From positions 1-64,000 of the forward strand of contig JACKKP010000001.1 in the NCBI GenBank assembly GCA_024236375.1: DNA of 64,000 nt, given 5' to 3'. The notes under the pieces were generated by a model, which saw only the letters and a program-made list of their open reading frames with translations, did no database searches and was not told where the DNA came from. Position 1 is the stretch's first letter. Each line of letters opens with the position of its first letter. The position numbers were made by a program, and so were the translations under genes. The stretch is from Rickettsiaceae bacterium (GTDB lineage Bacteria > Pseudomonadota > Alphaproteobacteria > Rickettsiales > Rickettsiaceae). Shown here piece by piece: positions 56,734 through 64,000 of this stretch.

Positions 56734-59700
56734 ATGCTATCAGAGATAAATTTAATACGCTATAAAGCAGAAAAACAAATTATAGAAGAAATTCTTGCTT
56801 CAAAAATTACAGAACAATTAAATTGGGAAAAAATTATCTCTCATGGTGAAGAATTAGTAGAAACCATAAGGAATAGTAAAAGCTTCTCTATGGAAAATTT
56901 CTTATCTATATATAATCTTTCCAGTCAAGAAGGTATTGCAATATTAGGGTTAGCCGAAGCTTTGCTACGAATTCCTGACCCAAATAATAGCCAAAAATTG
57001 ATTAATGACAAACTAGGCAATAAAAATTGGCAACATTATTTACTTAAACAAAATATCTCATTTAAATCTTTGGTCACAACATTTGGTTTATATTTTTCGG
57101 GTAAAGTTGCAGATATTACAACTATGGATAATATTTTGTCTAAACTTGTAGAGCGTTTAGGAACAAAAATTTTTGTAACAACTGTCAAAGCAGCAATATT
57201 ATATTTAAGTAAAGAATTTATTTTTGCAGAAAATATTGAAGAAGCAATTAAGCTTCAAGCTACTACGCCTTCTGACCATTTTGCTTTTGATTTATTAGGT
57301 GAATCGGCTAGAACAGAATATCATGCAGATATATATTATGCGCAATATCAAGAAGCAATAAAACTATTAGGGGCAGAATTTAATAGTTCTCGATATCAAG
57401 CTAGTGTCAAACCCAACTTATCTATTAAATTAACAGCGCTTCACCCGAGGTTTGAATATAGTAAATTATCAGAGCTTGAAACAGGGTTTTTTGACAAAGT
57501 AGTCACATTGGTAGAACAAGCAATGCAAAATCAGTTGACAGTGACGTTTGATGCAGAAGAGAGTTTCAGGACTGATATATATCTTACATTTGTCACAAAA
57601 TTGATTAAACATAAGTCTTTCCAAAATTTTCATGGTATCGGGCTAGTAGTGCAGGCTTATCAAAAAATTGGTTTGGAGGTCATAGAACATATTGTCAACT
57701 TAGCGAAAGATACTGGTAAAGTCATTCCAATACGTTTGGTCAAAGGTGCTTATTGGGATAGTGAAATTAAAAGGTCACAAGAATTAGGTCTAAGGGATTA
57801 TCCTGTTTTTACTACCAAAGAATATACAGATTTAAATTACATTGCATGTGCGCGAAAAATTTTTGACCATAGTGAATGTTTATATCCGCAAATTGCTACT
57901 CACAATGCACTTACTGTTGCGACAATTATCGATATTGCTCAAAATAAAAAATTTGAATTTCAAAAATTATATGGGATGGGCGATGTATTGCACAAAAAAT
58001 TAGCAGAGAATTACCAGGTGCGCACTTATGCGCCTGTTGGCACTACTAAAGATTTACTAGCCTATTTAATGCGCAGGATGTTAGAAAATGGTGCCTCTTC
58101 TAACTTTGTGAATAAAGTAAGTGATCACACAGTGCCTGTTTCACAAATTATCTATAATATTAAAGATAAAGTGACTTATTTGATCCAAGAAGCAAGTAAA
58201 ATTACTTTACCAGAAGACATATATTTAAATAGGAAAAATTCTATGGGATATGATTTAGGATATAAAAGTGATTTCAATCATCTTAATTCAGAAATAGCAA
58301 GATATAATGATAAAATTTATAATATAGGCTCGATTATTAATGGTAAAGAGATTATAAAAGACAAACATGCTTTAGAGTTATTTAGGCCGGCGAAATATGC
58401 CGAAAAATTTTCTTCATATTCTAATGCAGTAGAAAATGAAATAACCAATGCTATTGAGAGTGCCACTCAAGCTTTCGAAAAATGGACTAATTTGGATGTG
58501 GAAGAAAGAGCAAATATATTGAATAATATTGCTGACCAGTTTGAGCAAAATAAATCTGAGCTTTATTCTATTTTGATTAAAGAAGCTGGCAAAACTATTT
58601 CTGATGCTATAAATGAAGTAATAGAAGCAGTAGACTTCTGTCGCTATTATGCAGTTCAAGCAAAGAATATTATGAGCACGAAACAGCTTGCAGGTCCAAC
58701 TGGCGAAGATAATTTTTTATCACTTCACGGACGAGGCGTATTTATATGCATTAGTCCATGGAATTTCCCTTTAGCAATTTTTACTGGCCAAGTTGTCGCT
58801 GCTTTAGTAACTGGTAATGCAGTTATTGCGAAACCAGCTCTACAAACACCAGTTATTGCCAATTATGCAGTAAAATTAATGCATCAAGCTGGTATCCCAA
58901 AATCAATATTACATTTAATATTTTCTACAGGGGAAAATATTAGTAAATATGCTATTGCGAACAATAAAATTGCTGGTGTTGTATTCACAGGTTCTTGTGC
59001 CACAGCAAAATTAATCAACAAAACTCTTGCTCTCGAACACGATGCAATATTACCTTTCATCGCTGAAACTGGCGGACAAAATGCAATGATAGTAGATAGT
59101 TCAGCCTTACTTGAACAAGTGACAGATGATGTATTATTATCAGCTTTTTATTCTGCTGGACAACGCTGTTCTGCGTTACGTATTTTATATATCCAGGAAG
59201 AAATTTATACTGATTTATTTGCAATGATCGAGAAAGCTATGGCGCTTATCAAGGTAGGAGATACTATTGATTTCAGTCATGATATAGGGCCAGTAATTGA
59301 CCAAGTTTCTAAAGAAAGATTATTAGCTCATATAGCCGATATGAAGCAAAAAGGATTCAAAGTAATCTCTCATCCTCAAAGTAATAATCAAAATACTGGT
59401 CATTATTTTTATCCTCACATTATTGAAATTAATTCAATTAATGATATTGAATCGGAAAAATTTGGCCCAATATTGCATATAGTTAAATATCATACTACAA
59501 ATCTTGATCAAATAATTAGTGAAATCAATGATTATGGCTATGGACTAACATTTGGCATTCATTCTCGTATTGAAGAAAGGATTAATTATATAAAATCTAG
59601 AATTAAAGCAGGTAATATTTACGCAAATCGTTCTATGACTGGTGCTAAAGTTGAGTCACAACCATTTGGTGGAGAAAACATGTCTGGAACAGGGTTTAAA

Positions 59701-59799
59701 GCTGGTGGTCCACATTATTTACTGAAATTTCTTACTGAGAGAACAGTGAGTGTGAACGTTACAGCGTTTGGTGGCAATGTTAAATTACTCAATATGTAA
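56734..59799 (+). CDS. putA: Bifunctional proline dehydrogenase / P5C dehydrogenase
   Basis: A 1021-residue PutA without the N-terminal DNA-binding domain of the E. coli form. The PRODH barrel covers about residues 80-480 (SIKLTALHPRFEY, IRLVKGAYWDSEIKRSQ, LYGMGDVLHKK, RTYAPVGTTKDLLAYLMRRM). The P5CDH domain follows (SPWNFPLAIFTGQVVAAL, catalytic Glu in AETGGQNAMIVDS, catalytic Cys in SAGQRCSALR). It oxidises proline to glutamate, feeding the respiratory chain. Operon with the upstream MFS carrier. Confidence 0.97.
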   Translation: MLSEINLIRYKAEKQIIEEILASKITEQLNWEKIISHGEELVETIRNSKSFSMENFLSIYNLSSQEGIAILGLAEALLRIPDPNNSQKLINDKLGNKNWQHYLLKQNISFKSLVTTFGLYFSGKVADITTMDNILSKLVERLGTKIFVTTVKAAILYLSKEFIFAENIEEAIKLQATTPSDHFAFDLLGESARTEYHADIYYAQYQEAIKLLGAEFNSSRYQASVKPNLSIKLTALHPRFEYSKLSELETGFFDKVVTLVEQAMQNQLTVTFDAEESFRTDIYLTFVTKLIKHKSFQNFHGIGLVVQAYQKIGLEVIEHIVNLAKDTGKVIPIRLVKGAYWDSEIKRSQELGLRDYPVFTTKEYTDLNYIACARKIFDHSECLYPQIATHNALTVATIIDIAQNKKFEFQKLYGMGDVLHKKLAENYQVRTYAPVGTTKDLLAYLMRRMLENGASSNFVNKVSDHTVPVSQIIYNIKDKVTYLIQEASKITLPEDIYLNRKNSMGYDLGYKSDFNHLNSEIARYNDKIYNIGSIINGKEIIKDKHALELFRPAKYAEKFSSYSNAVENEITNAIESATQAFEKWTNLDVEERANILNNIADQFEQNKSELYSILIKEAGKTISDAINEVIEAVDFCRYYAVQAKNIMSTKQLAGPTGEDNFLSLHGRGVFICISPWNFPLAIFTGQVVAALVTGNAVIAKPALQTPVIANYAVKLMHQAGIPKSILHLIFSTGENISKYAIANNKIAGVVFTGSCATAKLINKTLALEHDAILPFIAETGGQNAMIVDSSALLEQVTDDVLLSAFYSAGQRCSALRILYIQEEIYTDLFAMIEKAMALIKVGDTIDFSHDIGPVIDQVSKERLLAHIADMKQKGFKVISHPQSNNQNTGHYFYPHIIEINSINDIESEKFGPILHIVKYHTTNLDQIISEINDYGYGLTFGIHSRIEERINYIKSRIKAGNIYANRSMTGAKVESQPFGGENMSGTGFKAGGPHYLLKFLTERTVSVNVTAFGGNVKLLNM

Positions 59800-59950
59800 A
59801 AATAGTAATTTTACTTTATAGTCAATGATATTAAAGCTTGAATATGTTGTATTTATTAATTGATAGAGGAATACACTTGTCACTTTTACTGAAAATTAAT
59901 CTAATGTACTATAACTATTATCTAATTTAATTATTTTATAGATAAAGTGA

Positions 59951-60550
59951 TTACTCGAATTTATGGCGGCTGGCAAAAGCGGCGCTTAATGTACCTTCAT
60001 CAAGATAGTCAAGTTCTCCTCCTATAGGAATTCCACTAGCTAAACGTGAAATATTGATTGGTAATTCTTTAAAAAATTCTGTAATAAAATAAGCTGTAGT
60101 TTGTCCTTCTAATGTAGAATTAGTTGCAATGATTAATTCCTTTGTGCCAGCTGCAACGCAGCGTTCTAATAGTGCAGGTAGCCTAAGTTGATTAGTATTA
60201 CGACTTGAGGAAGAGGCGCTACATATACCAAGTACATGGTAGCGCCCTTGAAAAGTTTCACTACGTTCTACTGCCCATAACTCTGCTACAGTTTCGACTA
60301 TAGTAATAATTGAGTCATTGCGATTTGGATTACTACATATTTTGCATTTTTCTTCATAATCAAGATTGCCGCAAATGACACAACTTGTAATTTTATTATA
60401 TGCATCTTCAAGACCTTGGATTAAGCCTTTGAGACGGATATCTTTGTCTTGTAATAAATGTAATACGATTCTACGTGCAGATCTTGTGCCCAAGCTTGGT
60501 AGTTTTGAGAATAAATAAATTAATTGTTCAACTCCACACTGATTAGTCAT
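59951..60550 (-). CDS. recR: Recombination mediator protein RecR
   Basis: A 199-residue RecFOR pathway protein. HhH region LPSLGTRSARRIVLHLL, zinc finger CVICGNLDYEEKCKIC, then the Toprim domain (TIVETVAELWAVERS; YFITEFFK). Length is standard. It starts 1 bp after ybaB ends, in the conserved dnaX-ybaB-recR order. Confidence 0.97.
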   Translation of the reverse strand: MTNQCGVEQLIYLFSKLPSLGTRSARRIVLHLLQDKDIRLKGLIQGLEDAYNKITSCVICGNLDYEEKCKICSNPNRNDSIITIVETVAELWAVERSETFQGRYHVLGICSASSSSRNTNQLRLPALLERCVAAGTKELIIATNSTLEGQTTAYFITEFFKELPINISRLASGIPIGGELDYLDEGTLSAAFASRHKFE

Positions 60551-60551
60551 A

Positions 60552-60869
60552 TCAAAATTTTAGTCCTTGTGCTAGTGGCCCTAAATTACCAAAAGTTTCA
60601 CCCATACGATTTTTTGAATCTGCCTCTGCTTTATTTTTTGCATCATTATGTGCTGCTACTATTAAATCTTCTAGCATTTCTTTTTCGCTTTCCTGTAGTA
60701 AGCTTACGTCAATATTGACTTTATTCATTTTGCCATCACCACTCATAATGATACTGATTAATCCGCCACCAGATTTACCTTCGTAAGATTTACCAGCAAT
60801 TTCTTTTTGCATTTCGCTCATTTTTTTCTGCATGTTTTGAGCTTGCTTCATTAATTGGTTTATATCCAT
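60552..60869 (-). CDS. YbaB/EbfC nucleoid-associated protein
   Basis: A 105-residue protein with the coiled-coil start MDINQLMKQAQNMQKKMSEM and the core GGGLISIIMSGDGKMNKVNID and EDLIVAAHNDAKNKAE. Binds DNA as a dimer. Between dnaX and recR as usual. Confidence 0.95.
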   Translation of the reverse strand: MDINQLMKQAQNMQKKMSEMQKEIAGKSYEGKSGGGLISIIMSGDGKMNKVNIDVSLLQESEKEMLEDLIVAAHNDAKNKAEADSKNRMGETFGNLGPLAQGLKF

Positions 60870-60888
60870 TTTGTCCTCTTGAGATAAA

Positions 60889-62445
60889 TTATTTGTTTAA
60901 GATTATATCTGATATATCAGCGTCTGGAAAATAATTTTTGATCATATTATAATTTTCTGAATTTTTCACTTTTGCTAGTAATTGTTGTTTTAAGGAGTGA
61001 ATAGATTCAGTTTGTGTAACTGTGACATTCCAATCTTTACCTGACCAATTTTTAAGCAAATTTTTGACTTCATTAAGGTTTTTAGTAGAAATAGTACCTT
61101 TAATATTTGCATTATTATTAGAAAAATTTTCTATTTCTACTTGGTTCATTAATAAATAACATATTTCAATTGCCTGATTTTGTTTACAATATTTTAGAAA
61201 GTCATAAATATTATCAAAACTCGAATTACTCATTTTTTCCCTAGTAGAAGAATGAGTGGATGTTACTATTTCGGTAGATAATTCTTGAGAAACATCTAAT
61301 ATATTTTCAATATCTGGTAAATTATAAGCATAAATAGCTCTGATAATAACCATTTCTGCACATATTAATTCATTATGTGTATGTTTCAATTCTAATACAG
61401 CGTTATTAAATATTTGCCATAATATTGTTAATTTTGACAAAGAAGTACCAATAATTAAATCAGTAATCTCGTTTAAATAATCATTATAAATGGGATTATT
61501 ATAATTATTAATTATTTTATATTTGCAAAGTTCTGCTATAAAAACAGAAATTTCTTGGATCACATTAACTAAATTGCCAGATTTAAAATAAATTTGCTGC
61601 AATAATTCAATAGACGCACGTGGGTTATTTGCAATAATTAACTGTGTGATATTCAAGACCAAATTAGTATCAATTAGACCTAACATTTCTGTGACATCTT
61701 GCGCTTGGATCACATTACCATTTTGCATTTTTAAAACATAAGAAGCTACTTGGTCTAATATAGATATCGCTTCACGTGCTGAACCTTCTGAAACACGAGC
61801 AATAATTTTTAGAGCTTCTTCTTCAGGGCTTAGATTTTCTGCCTGAGAAATTTTACTTATTAATGACAAAATTTCCTGAAAGCTGAATCGTTTTAGATCA
61901 TATCTTTGACATCTTGAAATAACAGTGAGTGGAATCTTTTGTACTTCAGTAGTAGCAAAAATAAATATTACGTGTATTGGTGGTTCTTCAATGATTTTCA
62001 GTAACGCATTAAAAGCATTTTTTGATAACATATGAATTTCATCAATAATGAAAAACTTATATCTACCAAGTAATGGTTTATATTCGGAGCTTTCTATAAT
62101 TTCTCTAATATCATCGATACTAGTTCTGCTAGCAGCATCTAATTCTATAATATCTGGGTGATTATGCGCATTGAAACTATTACAATTAGCACATTGGTCG
62201 CAAGGAAGTGCGACTTGGTCAGTAAAGGTAGGATTAGAACAATTCACTGTTTTTGCAATTATACGTGCCGAAGAGGTTTTACCTATTCCTCTAATTCCAG
62301 TTAATAAATAAGCCTGAAATAAACGATTATGTGAAATACAATGGGATAATGTTTTGGTTAATACTTCTTGGCCCATCAGCTCAGAAAAATTAGCTGGTCT
62401 ATATTTACGTGCAAAAGGTATATATTGTAGTTTCAGAGGAGACAT
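60889..62445 (-). CDS. dnaX: DNA polymerase III subunit gamma/tau
   Basis: A 518-residue clamp-loader ATPase. Walker A GIRGIGKTSSARI (residue ~50), zinc module CSNPTF...CDQCANC, Walker B FIIDEIHML, sensor 1 TTEVQKIPLTVISRCQRYDL. The C-terminal ~150 residues (tau-specific) are short, as in reduced genomes. No clear slippery site for a separate gamma was identified. The SRP RNA gene is just upstream. Confidence 0.96.
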   Translation of the reverse strand: MSPLKLQYIPFARKYRPANFSELMGQEVLTKTLSHCISHNRLFQAYLLTGIRGIGKTSSARIIAKTVNCSNPTFTDQVALPCDQCANCNSFNAHNHPDIIELDAASRTSIDDIREIIESSEYKPLLGRYKFFIIDEIHMLSKNAFNALLKIIEEPPIHVIFIFATTEVQKIPLTVISRCQRYDLKRFSFQEILSLISKISQAENLSPEEEALKIIARVSEGSAREAISILDQVASYVLKMQNGNVIQAQDVTEMLGLIDTNLVLNITQLIIANNPRASIELLQQIYFKSGNLVNVIQEISVFIAELCKYKIINNYNNPIYNDYLNEITDLIIGTSLSKLTILWQIFNNAVLELKHTHNELICAEMVIIRAIYAYNLPDIENILDVSQELSTEIVTSTHSSTREKMSNSSFDNIYDFLKYCKQNQAIEICYLLMNQVEIENFSNNNANIKGTISTKNLNEVKNLLKNWSGKDWNVTVTQTESIHSLKQQLLAKVKNSENYNMIKNYFPDADISDIILNK

Positions 62446-62496
62446 AAGCTCTCAATAGTTGTGATAATTATAAAATTTCCTGAGCAAATGTAGGTG

Positions 62497-62580
62497 CTAG
62501 TGTTAAACCCGCTTAAAAAATATTCTGGCTGCTTCTTCTCAGACCTGACCAACTAAACATCCTAAACGCCAAAACACTAG
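62497..62580 (-). ncRNA. ffs: Signal recognition particle 4.5S RNA
   Basis: On the minus strand the conserved SRP core GGTCAGGTCTGAGAAGAAGC followed by AGCC matches the Ffh-binding domain (GGTCAGG..G.AA..AGCAGCC). Outer ends CTAGTGTT (62580) and AACACTAG (62497) close the long hairpin perfectly. Length about 84 nt plus possible few flanking bases. Between lolA and dnaX, where ffs is frequently found in Alphaproteobacteria. Confidence 0.93.
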
Positions 62581-62587
62581 CTATTTT

Positions 62588-62616
62588 AAAATAAGCATTT
62601 TTATTTTAATGTGCAA
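62588..62616 (-). promoter_or_regulatory. Predicted sigma-70 promoter of ffs
   Basis: TTGCAC (62616-62611) and TATTTT (62593-62588) are spaced by 17 bp; the -10 ends 7 bp before the first base of the closing stem of the SRP RNA, which is the spacing expected for its 5' end. Confidence 0.5.
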
Positions 62617-62619
62617 GTT

Positions 62620-63297
62620 CTATTTGGCAATTTTAAGCTTTTTATATAAATCTGCTTGGCTAAATCGATCTGGTTCTCCAAATATATCAGGGTTTTGTAA
62701 AATAAATAAACTTTGAGGCATCGCAGCTAATATAAAAGTTTTGTCAAAGGTTAGAATAATATGGTGATCTTCTTCATATATAGTCAATTTTTTTAATTGT
62801 TCAAAATTTTTGTCAAAAACTATCTCACTAATTTTGTCATCTATATTGTTCTGTAATTTGACTATATATTCACCCTCATGATTTTTAATATGTAATATTT
62901 CAAATTGATCTTGGAAATCTGCCTGATCTAACAGTAAAAAATTGAAAGCATTTTCGGAAGTTTTAATCCTTGCAACATATTTCATCTCATAATCATAGAC
63001 AGAAATATAATTTTTATTACCTACAATGAGTAACGGGAAAGGTTCATAATAATTACATCTAAATTTGTAAGGTTTATCAACTAATAGCATCCCCTTGGCG
63101 ATATTTCCATCACTATCTTGTTGGGTAAATTCTATAGCAGCAGTTTTAATATTCGTTATATACCCTGCTATTTTTAATGCTACTTCTAGAAAATTACTTT
63201 CATAATGTTTATTATGCTCATAATTTGCCTGAGCAAAATTGCAAAAAATTATAGTAAATAATACAATAAATACTTTCACCGATTTTTTTGCTAACAT
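62620..63297 (-). CDS. lolA: Outer-membrane lipoprotein carrier LolA family protein
   Basis: A 225-residue periplasmic protein with a signal peptide (VFIVLFTIIFCNFAQA). The body is the LolA half-barrel: FTQQDSDGNIAKGMLLVDKPYKFRCNYYEPFP in two pieces, then VGNKNYISVYDYE and the AAMPQSLFIL end. It carries lipoproteins to the outer membrane, consistent with the predicted lipoproteins at 40290 and 50471. Confidence 0.88.
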   Translation of the reverse strand: MLAKKSVKVFIVLFTIIFCNFAQANYEHNKHYESNFLEVALKIAGYITNIKTAAIEFTQQDSDGNIAKGMLLVDKPYKFRCNYYEPFPLLIVGNKNYISVYDYEMKYVARIKTSENAFNFLLLDQADFQDQFEILHIKNHEGEYIVKLQNNIDDKISEIVFDKNFEQLKKLTIYEEDHHIILTFDKTFILAAMPQSLFILQNPDIFGEPDRFSQADLYKKLKIAK

Positions 63298-63326
63298 GAT
63301 AAACCCTTACAATTTTTTGTAATAAA

Positions 63327-64000
63327 TTATTTAAAATATTTTCTTTCAGTTTCCTCTGAATCATCAGTAGAATCTTTAGATTTTTTTATATTCCATTTTT
63401 TACTTACGTCTTTACGCTGCGGATTTTCAGTTTTTTGCTGTTCTTTTTGACCAACAGATATTTCTGGTTCCACTATTTGTGTTGTAGTCACAAGTTCTTG
63501 CTCATTAATATCAGCATTCTTAATAGTCAATTTTGCTTTACCGCGGTCAAAACCTATGATTTTTACCTTAACTTTTTGTCCTTCGGTCAAAACTTTTGCT
63601 ACAGATTCTACTCTTTCATGAGCAATTTCACTTATATGTACAAAACCGTCACGATTACTAGTATAATTAATAAATGCCCCTGCATCCAGAATTTTCACTA
63701 CTGTACCTTCGAATATATCACCAGGTTTTGGATCAATTGCAATAGCTTTTATTTTATCTATTGCAGCTTGAAGACTCTCGCGACCAATTGCTGCTACAGA
63801 GACTTTACCCTCGTCACTAATGTCAATTTTAGCTCCAGTAAGTTCACAAATTTCTTTAATTACTTTTCCACCAGCGCCAATGATTTCTCTAATTTTTTCT
63901 TTCAATACGTGAAATGTTTCTACAATAGGAGCATGAGAACTAATTGCATCACTTGTTGCAATTGCTTTAGCCATTTCGTTTAAGATATGAATACGGCCAT
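63327..64000 (-). CDS. pnp: Polyribonucleotide nucleotidyltransferase, 3' part (KH and S1 domains)
   Basis: The frame is open to the window edge; in frame before the first Met is GRIHILNEM, the end of the second RNase PH domain, so the gene continues beyond 64000. Visible are the KH domain (EKIREIIGAGGKVIKEI), the S1 domain (GDIFEGTVVKILDAGAFINY; GFVHISEIA) and a Lys-rich C-terminal tail of ~60 residues. PNPase degrades mRNA 3' to 5' in the degradosome. Confidence 0.96.
   Translation of the reverse strand, partial: GRIHILNEMAKAIATSDAISSHAPIVETFHVLKEKIREIIGAGGKVIKEICELTGAKIDISDEGKVSVAAIGRESLQAAIDKIKAIAIDPKPGDIFEGTVVKILDAGAFINYTSNRDGFVHISEIAHERVESVAKVLTEGQKVKVKIIGFDRGKAKLTIKNADINEQELVTTTQIVEPEISVGQKEQQKTENPQRKDVSKKWNIKKSKDSTDDSEETERKYFK

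Noticed and set aside
63435..63983. 182-codon plus-strand frame opposite pnp, rich in Phe, Cys and Tyr
   Set aside because: Composition is what the antisense of a Lys/Glu-rich gene gives; pnp on the other strand is unambiguous.

Overview
The window is a gene-dense, very AT-rich stretch of a reduced alphaproteobacterial genome, most likely an obligate intracellular member of the Rickettsiales. The evidence is the mix of a mitochondrion-like respiratory chain (complex I genes nuoG to nuoN, F0 ATP synthase genes split from F1), ISC-type iron-sulphur genes, a transporter resembling the rickettsial S-adenosylmethionine importer Sam, two ProP-like metabolite transporters, a bifunctional PutA, an ankyrin-repeat protein and OmpW-like surface antigen, together with visible gene decay. 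I cannot name genus or species from the sequence alone.

Layout. 1-780: 3' part of an unrecognised protein with a CSEF motif. 867-3301 (-): hemF, a YraN-like gene and a ProP-like MFS transporter. 3403-8463 (-): a decaying block. It holds remnants of a DUF2125-like gene, hscA, hscB, trmJ and birA, with only the 2Fe-2S ferredoxin gene clearly intact. It lies directly downstream of, and in the same direction as, the intact nuoGHIJKLMN operon (8473-17801). 18003-19117 (+): trmD-rplS. 19353-24210: priA (-), an ankyrin protein (+), typA (-). 24352-26373 (+): a CoxF-like micropeptide, a cupredoxin, an FTR1 iron permease and yciB. 26370-30842: mrp (-), then hflK-hflC-htrA (+). 30991-31881: an IS5-family insertion sequence next to a short TIR element. 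32345-34896 (-): acpP, fabG, recA, iscX-like. 35076-39672 (+): nadC-ligA-pepP, overlapping or abutting. 39686-40094: tRNA-Thr (-), a 43-residue basic protein and tRNA-Arg (+). 40290-43340 (+): a DsbA-like lipoprotein and the F0 genes. 43618-50878 (-): rlmE-nusB, skp-bamA, tgt-queA and two small envelope genes. 51038-59799: a sulfatase-like membrane enzyme, an IS256 remnant, an OmpW-like protein, sam, and a proline transport/catabolism pair (MFS-putA). 59951-64000 (-): recR-ybaB-dnaX, the SRP RNA gene ffs, lolA and the 3' part of pnp.

Functionally the region covers respiration (nuo, atp, CoxF-like), envelope biogenesis (bamA, skp, lolA, htrA, hflKC), core information processing (recA, priA, ligA, dnaX, recR, trmD, rlmE, tgt, queA, nusB) and scavenging of host compounds (SAM, proline or betaine-like solutes, iron).

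The most interesting non-coding signal is a family of three roughly 152-157 bp elements with 23-bp inverted ends (31882, 43402, 53043). All three lie between convergent genes, and one has an IS5 element inserted exactly at its border TA. The most interesting coding signal is the clustered decay of the HscA/HscB iron-sulphur chaperone pair, biotin ligase and TrmJ, while ferredoxin and an IscX-like gene are kept.
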